Position numbers and translations under genes: made by a program
Assembly: GCF_030272615.1 (NCBI RefSeq)
Contig: NC_081405.1
Location: forward strand, 157,311,454-157,375,453
From: Cryptomeria japonica
Taxonomy: Eukaryota; Streptophyta; Pinopsida; Cupressales; Cupressaceae
Length of the DNA stretch: 64,000 nucleotides
Reading direction: 5' to 3'
In this document: piece after piece, positions 36,995 through 51,668 of the stretch
How positions within the stretch are numbered: position 1 is the first letter of the stretch
Layout of the letters: every line of letters starts with the position of its first letter
Notes under the pieces: generated by a model
The model's input: only the letters and a program-made list of their open reading frames with translations
Database searches by the model: none
What the model was told of the DNA's origin: nothing

Positions 36995-37655
36995 TCTAGC
37001 TCACAAACTGAAAATGCTAAGCCTTCATAACCTCGAGATCTAGCGACTGAGGGCAACTGAACCGTCCCTCGCCAATTCTCGACCACAAAATGTTAAGTCC
37101 TCGTCACTGCAGCGACTTGGAGATAGTGATAACTTTAACCCTTGTCGCGTACTCGCCAACATAAAATTGTTTATCTCTTAACCACTAGCACTTCACTCGC
37201 AAGCTCGCGGCTTGATCAGGTCTTCAGACATTTAACTTCGCGAGCTGGCGATAACCATAAAACTTAACCACAAACTGTCTAGTCGCTAGCTCGCGACCTA
37301 AAAATACTAACATTAAACAAACATGAGAGATAGTGACAACTATATGAAATGAGTTACTCACTAACTCTCGCGACTATAATGTATGACATCAGATCAACTC
37401 GAGACCTCGCGACCAAAGCAATTTCATTAACAATCTCTAGCTCGCTAACATAAAACGCTAACACCCAAAAAGCTAGAGACCTCGCGATGTAAACCCAAAC
37501 CAACTTGTCTCCAGCTTGTGGCTTGATCACGTCTTCAGACATTTTAACCTCGCGAGCTGGTGATAACCATAAAACTTAACCACAAACTATCTAGTTGCTA
37601 GCTCGTGACCTAAAAATGCTAACATTAAACAAACATGAGAGCTAGTGACAACTGT
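36995..37655. repeat. GCGAGCTNGCGA-type array, left copy
   Basis: Roughly sixteen degenerate motifs at about 40-bp spacing, alternating in orientation (for example TCGCAAGCTCGCGG at 37195, TCGCGAGCTGGCGA at 37235, GTCGCTAGCTCGCGAC at 37281). A segment of about 145 bp is duplicated with a period near 314 bp (37197-37340 and 37511-37650). About 150 bp (37351-37505) closely matches 45152-45298. Confidence 0.85.
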
Positions 37656-37950
37656 GGTGGCAGGCTAATATGTACGAGGAATTTTTAAGGCTTGGATGTC
37701 GACTCATTCCTAAGGGACTGGTTTGAAGGTTTCTCTTGACTCGAGGTTGATTAGACAAGTGAGGATGACAGTTTCAAAGGCATAAAAGGATTGGATAGCT
37801 TCTGAGTTAGAGATGGGAGATCACGAATTTCTCTAAGAAATCAGAGGTTGCTTGTTGTCAAGGATTCTGAAGCAGAATTTGTACAATCAAGGAGGAATAA
37901 AATCAGAACAAAATCATTCACATGAGATGAGCCTTAGCAGGATGCAGTAG
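37656..37950 (+). pseudogene. Possible broken coding remnant
   Basis: WWQANMYEEFLRLGCRL in one frame and, after a shift, VSLDSRLIRQVRMTVSKA with further coding-like sequence and several stops. No family is recognised. It may be unrelated to the neighbouring arrays. Confidence 0.25.
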
Positions 37951-40476
<2,526 letters not shown>

Positions 40477-43400
40477 CTAAGATGTCTTCTTTTGCTTTAG
40501 CATGGCTTGCCACCTGTCCACCTCTTTGTCTGTTGGCCAACTGAATGCCTTTACCTCTTCCAGCTTTGCAACTGACTCTGTCCATCTGGCATCTCTAATT
40601 TCCCTGGCCTCAACAATAAACTTCGTATGGTCAACCTCAACCTTGAATAGTGAATCAAGCATACCGTTAAGAAAATCAACATCAACCTGCTCATCTATAT
40701 GCTTGATTATTTCTTCTCCCCCCATAATCAAATCAAATTCACTGGTCCAATCAGAAACTGATTTCAATTCTCCATTACTACCATAAATTGAAGGCACCAA
40801 TGTACTATAACCTTCCCCAAATGTTTGTAATTTTTCATTTATAAGCACATCCTTCACTATGAAAAATGCATAAGTTGCATTGATTACCTCCACCATATCT
40901 TTGGTGTCATTGATCTTGGGAGGGAACTCATCACTATACAACATTGCACTATCCAGCTTATCCATTAATCTGCTTCTTCCTGACCAAACATTGAACAAAG
41001 GTCGAAGAAAAGAGATAGTTTCAGAGGATTTATTACTTGCCTCTTTCAAATAAATGTGCACATCATGCACTACCATCAATTTTCCTTTCAATACATTAAT
41101 CCCGTGTTTCAAAATTTTTGACACAACAGAGATAGCCTTGACATTTTGTTCCTTTTCAAGCTTTTCAATTTTCTCTATGTATTCCTCCATTTTTGTTGTC
41201 ACATTAGCTGGTATTTCTTGTACTTGTTATATAATCTGTATTGGAGAGGCTCATTTGCAATTTTTTCTTTCAACTCCACTAACTCTTCCTCCAGAGCAAC
41301 CTTCTTCATCAATATCTCTTCATATTTTTTAGCTAGTGCAATCAATTGGTTATATGTTTCTGTGTATCTTCTTAACGAATCCTCTGTTTTTGATAAATTC
41401 ATAAAAAAAACTTGAGTAAAAAATGAGGCAATCTCCATGTCACTTGTGTTCTACAAATTCCAGATCAATATGTCAACTTCTTTTCTACTTGGATATTTAG
41501 AAGGTGGGGCTTTTGAGTGGAAGGGGCCAAAGACCAAGCAACAACTGTCTTTGACTTAGGATTAAATCCCGACACTCTTATTACATCTCCAATTTCAAAT
41601 TCAATTTTAAACAATGGGTCATCTTGCTTCCTAATCTGATCAATAATAAAAATAGACTGGATATCCCAGTCAGGAATCACAATCATACCGGTACTCTTAG
41701 TCAATTGTCTTGCCTGATCCACAGTTATTTGCTCCTTGTCAGGATCATATTCCTGCAGTGCCTTGACAATCTCCTCATTCTTTTCTACATTTCCTTCCTC
41801 TATGATCAAAATTTGTCTTAATTGATTTTGTTTCAACCTTCTTAGAAAACTTTTAAATTCATTTGACTTAATAAAGTCATCATCTTTCATGAACTCATTT
41901 GACAACATCACACACTCATCAAAGCCTTGAGCAAGGGCTTCATTTGTTTCTCCATGTTCTTCATGCTGCCCTGTTTCTCTGAGATGTGTCCTTATTTGAT
42001 GAAAGTAGTGTCCTTGTTCTATAACAATTGCTCTAGCAGAGTCTCTACTCACAATTGCACCCACCTCTTTGGATTTTTGTTTCTTTGCAAGTGGCACTCG
42101 GGCAGATTGAACTTCATCCCCACTCTCTACATCATCAACAGACACAATAAGTGGCCTCTTGACATGTGAAGATTGTCCATCTTGGGGGTCTTGCTGTTGA
42201 GCAACCACTTCTGGAATTTGAGACATTTGTTTCATCATAGTTTCATATAAACTCAACATTCTGTTAATCCTCTCCAGGTACGGGTTATTAGGGCAAAAAC
42301 CTAAGAAACTAGGGTCACCATCTTTCAATTCTGCTTCAACTCTCATCAAATTTTTCCATTTTCTTTTCCTTTCTTGTACTTCCTATTTTCTCAGCAAAAA
42401 CCACATCTTCATCATCCAATAGTTCATGGTCCTTTATTGTGGCCCAAGATGTCATTTTTGGCAATGCACGTTTACTAAATTGTTCAGAATCACAGAATCT
42501 AAACACAACATTAACCAACCTATACTGTTTAAGGAAATTGTTTACTTCATCAAAGGAATTCATACCAATAGTAAAATCAAACACAACCCAAAGCCTAGGA
42601 AGTAAAGAACCCTTCTTGTGTTTCTCAAGATCTTCTTTTTCAACTAGGGTCAATTGCCAAATAAACTCCATAAAAACAATCCTAATTGGAATAAATTTTG
42701 GTAAAATATGGGGAGGCTGAGGACACCCATAGACTCTGGTCACAATAAAGTTATCAAAAAAGAAAAAGTCCCCCCAGTTATGTGAAATAGGCCAGTTTGG
42801 AACATACTGGTAAGGTCTCAAAACTCTCCTAACATTAATTGACAATCTTTTCCTATTTATTCCTAGCATTTCCATAATTGGCAAAACAATCCAATTTTCA
42901 AAGTAAAGGAAAGAAGAATGGGGAGAACTACTGTCCCAAACCCGGGTCCATCTTTGTATTGGCATTAAGACACCAAATTCTTCTTTGAACAACTCCAATT
43001 CTTTATTCATGAACTCAACATTATAGAACAAGATTAAATGCATCAACAATGAATAATGCTTAAATGTAGGGCTGGGTGCACCACTCTGAATTTTAATTAG
43101 AACATTATGAATGTGTTCAACCACATAGCCCACATAATCATAATCTTTGTTAACATCTGGGTGTTGAATGTCCATAGCCATCATCAATAATTTAGCTGAC
43201 ACAATTGAATCTCCATCAAAACCCAACACTCTACATAATCCATAGATTATACAATGCATATAATGGTGGAAAGGTGTGATGTCAAATGGTGGCTCTATAC
43301 TATCTAGAATTCTAACTGGTTTCCCATCCACCCTAAGCATGCATCTAGGCATTGCATGCTTCTTGATAACACCTTTGTATTTGTCATAATCCTCTACAAT

Positions 43401-43848
43401 CCGCTCCAAATCTATATCTGTACATGCAACACCAGTAATCTGGAAAGTTGCAACGAAGCTAGCTCTATTAATTGAAACTAGGGCAGATTGGTTCTTTCTT
43501 CTAATTACCCTAGATACTAGGCAACAACGCTTGGCCAACTCTTTGATCAAATCCACATCAACATACACATCTGACATGATTAACTTTGCCATATTTAAAT
43601 CCCAAGGGTTTGACATCGGCACATCCTTACCCCTATTATTCCAGAACTAATGAAACAGAGCAGTACCAGACATATAAAGCGTGGTCGGGTTTCTGCATTG
43701 GCTCCATAAATCTTTCCATGCCATTTCATTTGTATTCAAAGCAATGGAAGTCCCTGGCAACAAATCTACAAATTCTTATTTGCATTTCTTATCCTTTTTT
43801 TCCTCAGTGGCCTTGGGCTTGGAACCTCCACTTGTCGTTGCCTTGCTC
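40477..43848 (-). pseudogene. Retroelement-type coiled-coil protein, broken
   Basis: Coding sequence begins at MSKATTSGGSKPKATEEKK (ATG 43848), passes a TAA (about 43776) and a TAG (about 43650) in the same frame, and continues as a long frame from 43622 to 42336 (aromatic-rich, with a W-rich middle). A +1 shift at 42336-42349 leads to 42349-41465 (Gln/Lys/Glu-rich linker with SARVPLAKKQKSKE). Further shifts near 41450 and 41200 lead to a helical C-terminus (MEEYIEKIEKLEKEQ) ending at 40477. The LVSINR segment links it to the minus-strand frame at 1-2122. It is flanked on both sides by GCGAGCTNGCGA arrays that share a segment, so it may be the internal region of an LTR-like element. No catalytic motif is seen and its function is unknown. 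Confidence 0.6.
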
Positions 43849-44289
43849 ATAATAGTTGCAGAAGAAAAACTTAACCATTTTTCTGAAATTTTCCCACACC
43901 CAACACTCTGAATTCTCCAACATTGCTGCAGAGATCTATTCGCTAGATTACCTCTAAGATAGAATGCAATTATACAAAATCTTGGCTCGATCATGCAATT
44001 TATGGTATTTGGGTGCTGTCACTTCTCTCATTAATTGTCACACTTGCATGAACTAGTTACTGTGGCATTAATTCAAAGCTGAAGTACTGGAGCGAAATTT
44101 GAATTCATGCCCTTCTATTTGATTGGCGATTGCCATTCAAAACTTTTACAAAACCCAACAAACAAGTCCACGTGTCAATCCCTGATTACTTAGCACCCCT
44201 TTTTCTCTTTTCTATCTCAGTTAATTTTCAGAGTGTCACTCATGCACATGGCAACAACTCACAATATCACATGATGAACTGCACTTCCT
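43849..44289. other. Upstream region of the coiled-coil pseudogene
   Basis: No gene is seen. It would contain the leader or promoter of the minus-strand frame starting at 43848. Confidence 0.4.
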
Positions 44290-45310
44290 TCAATCTCCTT
44301 CGCGAGCTAGCAAATAAGCCATTCCCCATTTGTAATCACACACTTGCAATCGGTTATAACAATTTGGAAAGTAACCGACGAGTTAGTGACAATGCTATCA
44401 AATCCTCTTAATCACAAGCTCACAACCCCTTTTACAAATAGTCGTTGATCTTCATCAAGCCCTTCAATCGCAATCTCGCAACAACATTTGTAATATTCTT
44501 TCTTTACCTGCAAGCTGGCGACCACTGCAAATCTTAGAAAACAACTTACTTCATCGCAAGCTCGCAACTCAAAACTTAACTTGACTTAAACCCTTGCGAG
44601 CCCACGACGAGAAGACACTTAACCACCATCGCATGCTCGCAACACTTTTTGACTTAAGACTTACAAACCCGTGAGCATGCGATGACCACAAAATCCAACC
44701 AAAACTTACCTATCGCCAGGTCACAACATAAAATGCTAAACAACTTCAAAACCTACGAGCAAGCGACCAAAATAACTAAGTTGCGATACCAACCACATCG
44801 CATGATCGCAAATTAAAATGACTTAACCACAAACACCTTGTGACCTTGCGATAACATAAAATCACACCCAGTCGCAACCTTGCAACATAAAATGGTCAAG
44901 TGCAAAACATCTTGTGAGGTAGCGACAACTAAAATCTCCCAATACTCGCAAGCTCACGACTTAAACTAACTTTATGACAAAGGACCTGCGAACTAGCGAT
45001 AACCATAAAATCTCAAACTATTTATCTCTTAATCGCAACGACCCAGCAAGTACCAACAAAAATCGATAGTCGCTCACTCTCCAATGTTTTATGTTACCTT
45101 CATAAACAGGCGCGAGCAATGGCACAACATGTCCATTAATGACTTAATCACTAACTCTCACGGCTATAATGCATGACATCAGACCAACTCGAGACCTCAT
45201 GACCAAAGCAATTTCATTAACAATCTCCACATCGCTAACATAAAATTCTAACACCCAAAAAGCTAAAGACCTCGTGATTTAAACCCAAACCAACACTCGC
45301 TAGCTCGCCA
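44290..45310. repeat. GCGAGCTNGCGA-type array, right copy
   Basis: About twenty degenerate motifs at roughly 40-bp spacing in alternating orientation, such as CGCGAGCTAGCAAA (44301), GCAAGCTGGCGACC (44511), TCGCAAGCTCGCAAC (44554), GCGAACTAGCGATAACC (44987). The right end (45152-45298) matches the left array segment 37351-37505 over about 150 bp at roughly 87% by eye. Confidence 0.85.
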
Positions 45311-46185
45311 CTTAAATTGTTAAACATGAAATTTATCTACGAGTTAGAGATGAAACATTAAACATGTCTCATTATCTGACCAACTGTTTGACCACACTTG
45401 ACATTGACATGGAGAAATAAAGAGAGGACAACTCAGATTTTCAACGCACGACAACTTCGGTTTACTAGTCAACTAAGACAAAAAACAAACACAAAATCCT
45501 AATCGCCATGAACATGACCAAAAATCATGAAAAGATACTTCCATAAAACCAGAGGATAAACCCACGACATGAATCGAAGCTCGACACGACTTAGCCAAAA
45601 ATTTTGCAATCCTAAAAGAGTTGGCACTTTGGAAAAATGGAAAAAATGTTGTTCTAACATCATGTTAAGCATTTAATGTAGAACAATAGAAAGGTTCTAA
45701 CCGTTATGCAATATAAATAATTTTATGGATCTTGTGACACAAATTGTTGCATTTCATGTTCAACATAATGTGGAACCAATTTACTAATAATTCTGAAACT
45801 AAATTCTAATTGTTTACTAATAATTCAAATTCACAATTAAAAATATGAAATAAGTATCCATTTTGAATCTCTGATTGACAAATTCAAGGAATACAATATC
45901 AAAAATCATCAATGAAAACCATAGTATTACAAATTATAATATGACTCAAGAACTGTAGTATAAATACCTATAAACTTATTGCTAATTCACTTTAGTGACT
46001 CAGTCTGAGGCTTCTATATCCCAAATGGACTCAAGATCCGGAAACTGACTAGTACTAACAGGTTCATCTTCATTCTGAGTCGGGTATTAAAAAATTTCTT
46101 CATCTTCATGTTGACTCCGAGTTTGTGATCCATCATTTGTCTCAACACTAGTAGTAGCACCACCAACTTTTAAAGTGTTGCACAA
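45311..46185. other. No gene seen
   Basis: AT-rich sequence. The right end (about 45990-46185) is Ser/Glu-coding-like on the minus strand and may be the 3' untranslated region of the hAT gene. Confidence 0.4.
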
Positions 46186-46188
46186 CCC

Positions 46189-48795
46189 TCATCTTTCACG
46201 CATGGAATTCCAGATTGCCAGTGCCCTATCATATGGAAAATCTCTAACATTATACCGAGTCACAAACAACCTCAAGCAAGTTTCCAAATTTTTGTCTAAT
46301 TTGTTTTTTATCTGTGTTTTCAAAAGCCCTAATGCACTGAAAACTCTCTCATCTTCCATCGGCCCCAATATCATTATTTGACATAAATCAACAAGTTTGA
46401 AATATTCTGGTATTGCAATATGCAATACTTCACTCTACTTTATCCTTTTCCAAAGCCTTGTGATTGATCCAGGTTCAAATGGATTCTCTAAGTTATCCAA
46501 CTATTGTGTTCATACACAATGCAAAGCGTTTACATTATTTTTTAAGATGATCTGAATTTAAAATTCCTTCTATTGGTTGTCCATTGCAATATGCATCTTT
46601 TGAAAATGTCAATATCAATTCCTCTAGTTTTTTATGAAACACCTTTGCGTCATTTGGATTATCTCCAATTGAATGCCAAAATTGAGGATACACACAACCC
46701 GTGGCTTCAAGTATTTCTTCTCGAGGGAATCTTTCACGAATCTTAGTTGAAAGTTCGTATGCAATAGACTTCAAATTATCACTAACAAATTTAACAATCC
46801 TGTCAAAATCTTCCTTTTTAATTGGTAGTGCTCTGCCTCGCTTGCTCGTCTTAGATTAGTGCATTGGTATCTGAAATCCTTTTACAAAGACACATAACTC
46901 ATTTTTTGCATTGAAATGTAAAAAAAATTCAGCATGATTCAAATTTGTAATTATCTGCCACCTAAAAAAATTTGGGCTTCGCTATGTTAGATCTGAATAT
47001 AAACCATCCAGGCCTAAGCATGTCATTTTACGTAGAGTGCTATACTCATTGATATACATAGTTCTGTCTTGGGCTTTCTTAACAAGTTTGTTCATTGAAT
47101 CTAGCATGGGGAGAAGACTAGCTAAAGTTAACAGAGTCTCTATATCACTTGACTTATGTAAGAGATCAAGAGCTTTGTCTATTGTGAGGCGTTGCTCATA
47201 CATTAGTCTGATCAAGGATTGATATTTTGTTAGAATTCATTCCGCTGGTCCATGCAAGGAGATCCATCTAGTCTCAACATCCCTGAGAAGCTTGTTTCCT
47301 GTTGTTACTCCCTCGACAAAAATCAAAATTCTGCAAAACGTTTAGGACTTTAGCAAAAGTATGAGTGGAGCTCGTGGACCAGCTCTTCAACTTTTGACAT
47401 TGTAGGGAAATTGCTTACAATTCTATATGCTGAATTCATTCGATGGGCCATGCAGTGAATGCCAAGCATGTATGGTGCAATATTAGTTTGTAATCTTGTG
47501 CAAAGACCCATCCTTTGACATTGCATTACTGCAACTCCATCAGCTCCAACACACACCAACTTCTTGGCAATTGTCAAGTCATCCATACCAACAATTTCAT
47601 TCAAAGCTTTCTTAACTTTCAAATATAAATTTTCTACTGTTGAATTGCCCCTCATTTTACGAACACAGAGTAGATGAGCTCAACAAACGTGTTCTTTTAC
47701 AATATACACATGCATACAGACCCAAGCAATGTTATCTACTACAGTAACTTCATCTATGGATAATGAAATGAATTTTGACTCTTTTACACTCTCCTATAAA
47801 TTTTGCTTTTCCACCTTAGCGAGACAGTTTGTTATTTCCCATCCAACGTTTATTGACCAATGTGACATAGGATAGTGAGGAACATTCAAAAAAGATAATA
47901 AATTACTATATTTTGGGAAATCTTTCATAGGATGCCCTCTCGACATAATATGAAAAATAACACTCATTTGAACAATCTTTGCCAGGTTTCCATCTTTCGC
48001 TGCATGTTCAAGCCCAACCTTGATTGTATTTCCACTATTACCAATCAATGTCATTTTGTGGTTATGCTCTTCATATTCCGTGACATACTTAACATGAAGA
48101 CATTCTTCCTTTGATTTCCATCTTACTACTGGTGTTTCCTTTTTGTCTGTGATATATTTTTCATAAACCTTACCAATATGCTTTTCTATGGTGTCAAGCT
48201 TTAGTTGCATCTTCTTCTCTCTTTTAGTTTTCCAGCTACAAATCTTACACCTGCATTCTATTGGTTGTTCATCATTGTTTGGGACTGGTTCAATGAATGG
48301 GTACTTTGCTACCCAATCAATCTTAAAACTCCTTGTCATTTCCCACTCCCGCCTCGGTTTTACTTTCCTTTTTCTTTTCTTCCTACCAACATCATCTTCA
48401 GTACTAGCATTTGCATCTGAGTGAATTATCTCATTATGTGTATCCCTTAGAACATCTTCTACTGTGTCGATATTGTCATCCTCATTTGATGCATTTAACT
48501 CAATGACAATCCCACCTTGTGGTGGTGGTGAGCTACTATGAATGGCTTCTACAACTGCAGAAGTTGATGGACCCAAAACTTTGCCAATTCCAAAGTAAGA
48601 CTTTATGGTAGTATCTTTAATTTTTGGGCATTTTGATGGCCTCCCAATCCCTTCAGTTTCTGTTTCACCGCCCTGAGAAGTCTTACCCTTGTCTGTCATC
48701 CCAATCCCTTCACCACCCTGAGGAGTCTCAGTCTCACCCTTGTCTGACATCTCAATCCCTTCACCACCCTGAGGAGTCTCACCCATGTCTGACAT
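46189..48795 (-). pseudogene. hAT transposase, TTF zinc-finger (ZNF862-like) type, decayed
   Basis: Starts at MSDMGETPQGGEGIEMSDKG (ATG 48795), with three tandem copies of an MSDKGET..GGEGI unit, a KYFG-type linker (TTIKSYFGIGK), a TTF-like zinc-binding stretch with CRCKICSWKTK (about 48230), then the catalytic part: FISLSIDEVTVVDNIAW, CVGADGVAVMQ and GIHCMAHRMNSAYRI. The C-terminal hAT dimerisation domain is at 46425-46189 (GPMEDERVFSALGLLKT). Stops lie near 47791 and 47678, and frameshifts near 47300, 46980 and 46780. An active enzyme would cut and paste the element through an RNase H-like fold. No terminal inverted repeats could be identified. Confidence 0.82.
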
Positions 48796-49129
48796 CTTGA
48801 GTCTTGACCTCTCACTACGAATTAAAACTAATACTATCAAGTATGAAGAAATGATTACTCACCTTTATGCCTTCTCAATTATCTGAATCAGGAATCAGGA
48901 ATGCTTGGGCTTGTGTTGTAGGATTGTAACTCTGGCCCTCCGCCCTATAATCAGCTTCGACGTTCTAATTCAAATTGTAGAATGTGAATCGAAAGCTCCT
49001 AAATTTACTAATTAGACACGAACAAATTGTAGGAAAGAGTGTTTCAAACTTTCAATTGTATTTATATCAATCCATGATTGCATTTTTGGTGAATTTCACA
49101 GGTGTTTCAAAATGCATCTTGATTTAAGC

Positions 49130-49280
49130 GGGGCGAAATGGGTCCTTGAATGCTTATAACGTTTTAATTGATATTGGCGAATTGGGCCTCATTATGCTTA
49201 ACGCGAAATTTAACAATAGGCGAAATGGACCGATGTGTGCAATGGAGATTTAATTTACCGTTGGCGAAATAGGTCCTGGT
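49130..49280. repeat. Four GCGAAATGGGTCC-type repeats
   Basis: GCGAAATGGGTCCTTG (49134), GCGAATTGGGCCTC (49182), GCGAAATGGACCGA (49225) and GCGAAATAGGTCCTGG (49266), spaced 41-48 bp. Confidence 0.65.
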
Positions 49281-49610
49281 ACAGGGTCATTTTACTATTT
49301 CTGACGAATAACGGAGATGATCTAATACCCACATCCGAGTGATTCTAGGCGAATATTACGGGCATCCACGTGGAACGGTATGTGGTCAATTGCGAAGCCA
49401 GAATATAGTGAACCATTAACCCTGAAATTTTGAGCGATTTGACCACTGTGTTGCCCCCGACTATTCACCATTTCCTGAAAAATAAAATGGCGGAATTTGC
49501 CAATTGGCAAAGATTCGCCACTAAAAAACTCTCTAAAAGACACCATATTAAATTCTAATACCAACATATTTAAAAAAGTACATTTGAATATGTTTAAAAA
49601 ATTAATGAAT

Positions 49611-50250
49611 AATCCTTCACCATGGTAAATTAACTTTAAATTAATTGCCAACTCACTTAATGTCATTGAAGACATTAACTAATGTAAATTACTACCTCAC
49701 TTTAAATTCAAGACCATGCTCACTCAATAAATTGTATTCATGGACAAATGCATGTGACATTTATAAGTAAAATTACTTTTCATATTATAGCAATGTTACA
49801 ATATTTTAAAAATACCGATTGCTTATTTGCAAGTATTAAAAACTTAATCAAACAAATGAAAAATTATTTTCTATAATGAATGTTTGCAAAATTAATCAAT
49901 ATGAAAAGTAGTATTAAACTAAAATACTGAAAAAATCTAATTGACCACAAGCATTGCTATAATCCTTCTTCATGAAAAATTAAGTTTAAATTAATTGCCA
50001 CCTCAATTAATATCATTAAAGACATTAATTAACTTTAATTGCCACCTCACTTTCAATTCAAGACTACACTCAATAAATTGTATTCATCCACAAATCTATA
50101 TCATATTAATAATTAAAAATACTTTTCATATTATTATAACAATGTTGTAATATTTTAAAACACTAATTGCTCATTTATAATTGCTCATTTATAAGTACTA
50201 ACAAGCTAATCAAAACAAATGAAAAAAATAATTTTTACAATGACTCTTTC
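49611..50250. repeat. Diverged direct duplication of about 280 bp
   Basis: 49611-49895 and 49963-50250 share TTTAAATTAATTGCCA, ATTCAAGAC, CTCAATAAATTGTATTCAT and CAATGTTRYAATATTTTAAA in the same order. A partial third copy lies near 50361-50420. Confidence 0.75.
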
Positions 50251-51668
50251 CAAAATGAGTGAAAAAATTTCTACAATGACTCTCTTTCCAAAATGAGTGA
50301 ATAAGAAAAGTAATAAATCATAATTAAAATAATATTGAAAAATGAAAATACTTTTTAAACTAAATACTATTACAATATTTTTAAAATAGCGATTGCTCAT
50401 TGACAAATACTTAAATAATACTAATTGACCACAAGCATTTCTATAATAACATGCCAAACTAAAAATAAATGCCCAGATCTAAATAATCGCAATTATTTTT
50501 GTCAATAAAAATTTAAAAACACAAAAATGAACTAACTTTTTTTATTTTATTATTATTATCAAATTAGGTAGTTTTTACGTGGAGCTCAAGGGAAATTTAA
50601 AGTTGACAATATTAAAATAGAAATAAAAAAAACTGAAAAAACTTGTAGCCTAGTCATTATCCCATACAAACCCTAACAAGTTCCACGTCACAAATAAACA
50701 CACAGATCACTTCCGACAAATTTATATTTGACCTCCTTAACGACCGCCATTAAACCTTGGAATCCGGGACATTCTCTTCATTTCTATTACATTGTTCGGC
50801 TTTGCACACGTTAAAATCATTTTACATTTTAAAATAAAAAGTAAACCTCTGAATTATGGTTGTCAGCAGCATTATCAGATGATCATTGTTAAGAAAATGA
50901 CGCAGACTTTAATGTTATTGTATTCTGCCTTCTTCGTTTCATGCTTTTCTGACCATTGCAACGTATTTTATTCGCGTTCCAGTGTTTTTCCTGTAACATA
51001 TGTGGGCAGACAAGCAGCATAAATTATGTGCTAAAGACATTTCGATCGATTCAGTGGTAAGTTACCAGATGCTATCACAACTTTGTTTACTTTGAATAAT
51101 TTTTTTTCCTTTTCTCCATTGAACTGCGTGTCTGCATTCTACGACACGAGATATTAGGGCATATCTTTTAGTGTTGTGGATTGGCAGCTAGTTTAAAAGG
51201 GAGCAACAGGTTCAATGTTCGATTCTCTTTGTGCGTTGGAATTTGGTAAACTATATAGTAGCATCTAAGCGGTGCATTCGAGAGGTGTTGAGGTAAATGT
51301 ACAGAAATATTAGCAAGCAATAAATCCTGTAAACGCAGGTTTCTGGTTGGAGTCTGGTCTCAGGCATTGAGAGTGAACTCCGGAGTTGTAAAATAAAGTT
51401 ACAGATTTGATTCCACGCTGATGGTCAGGAAGAAGGAACACAGGGACTATATTAAAACCCTAGAATAAAAACTCACAACTACGCAGTAAGCCCTAGTTTG
51501 AATTTTCCGGCGTATGAATTTGGTATACCTGGAGCATTGAAGGGCTAAATAAAGAACAAAATTTAGGCGGTGGTATTGGGTTGTGCAGGGTTTTGGAGCA
51601 TTCGATTTTGGTCCTTATACTGCAAATCTGGAGCATCGTAGGGAAACAGTGCAGGGGGGTGAAAAATA

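Larger units (their letters stand above)
48796..51668. other. Region between the hAT remnant and the host gene
   Basis: Contains GCGAAATGGG-type repeats at 49130-49280, two diverged copies of an AT-rich block (49611-49895 and 49963-50250) and, at the right end, the presumed promoter and 5' leader of the host gene. TATATAG at about 51251 is a weak TATA candidate. No other gene is seen. Confidence 0.45.

Noticed and set aside
42336-42349. Programmed ribosomal frameshift between two overlapping frames
   Set aside because: The overlap is +1 with an A/T run but no recognised slippery heptamer or downstream structure, and the same gene has other shifts and stops, so decay is simpler.
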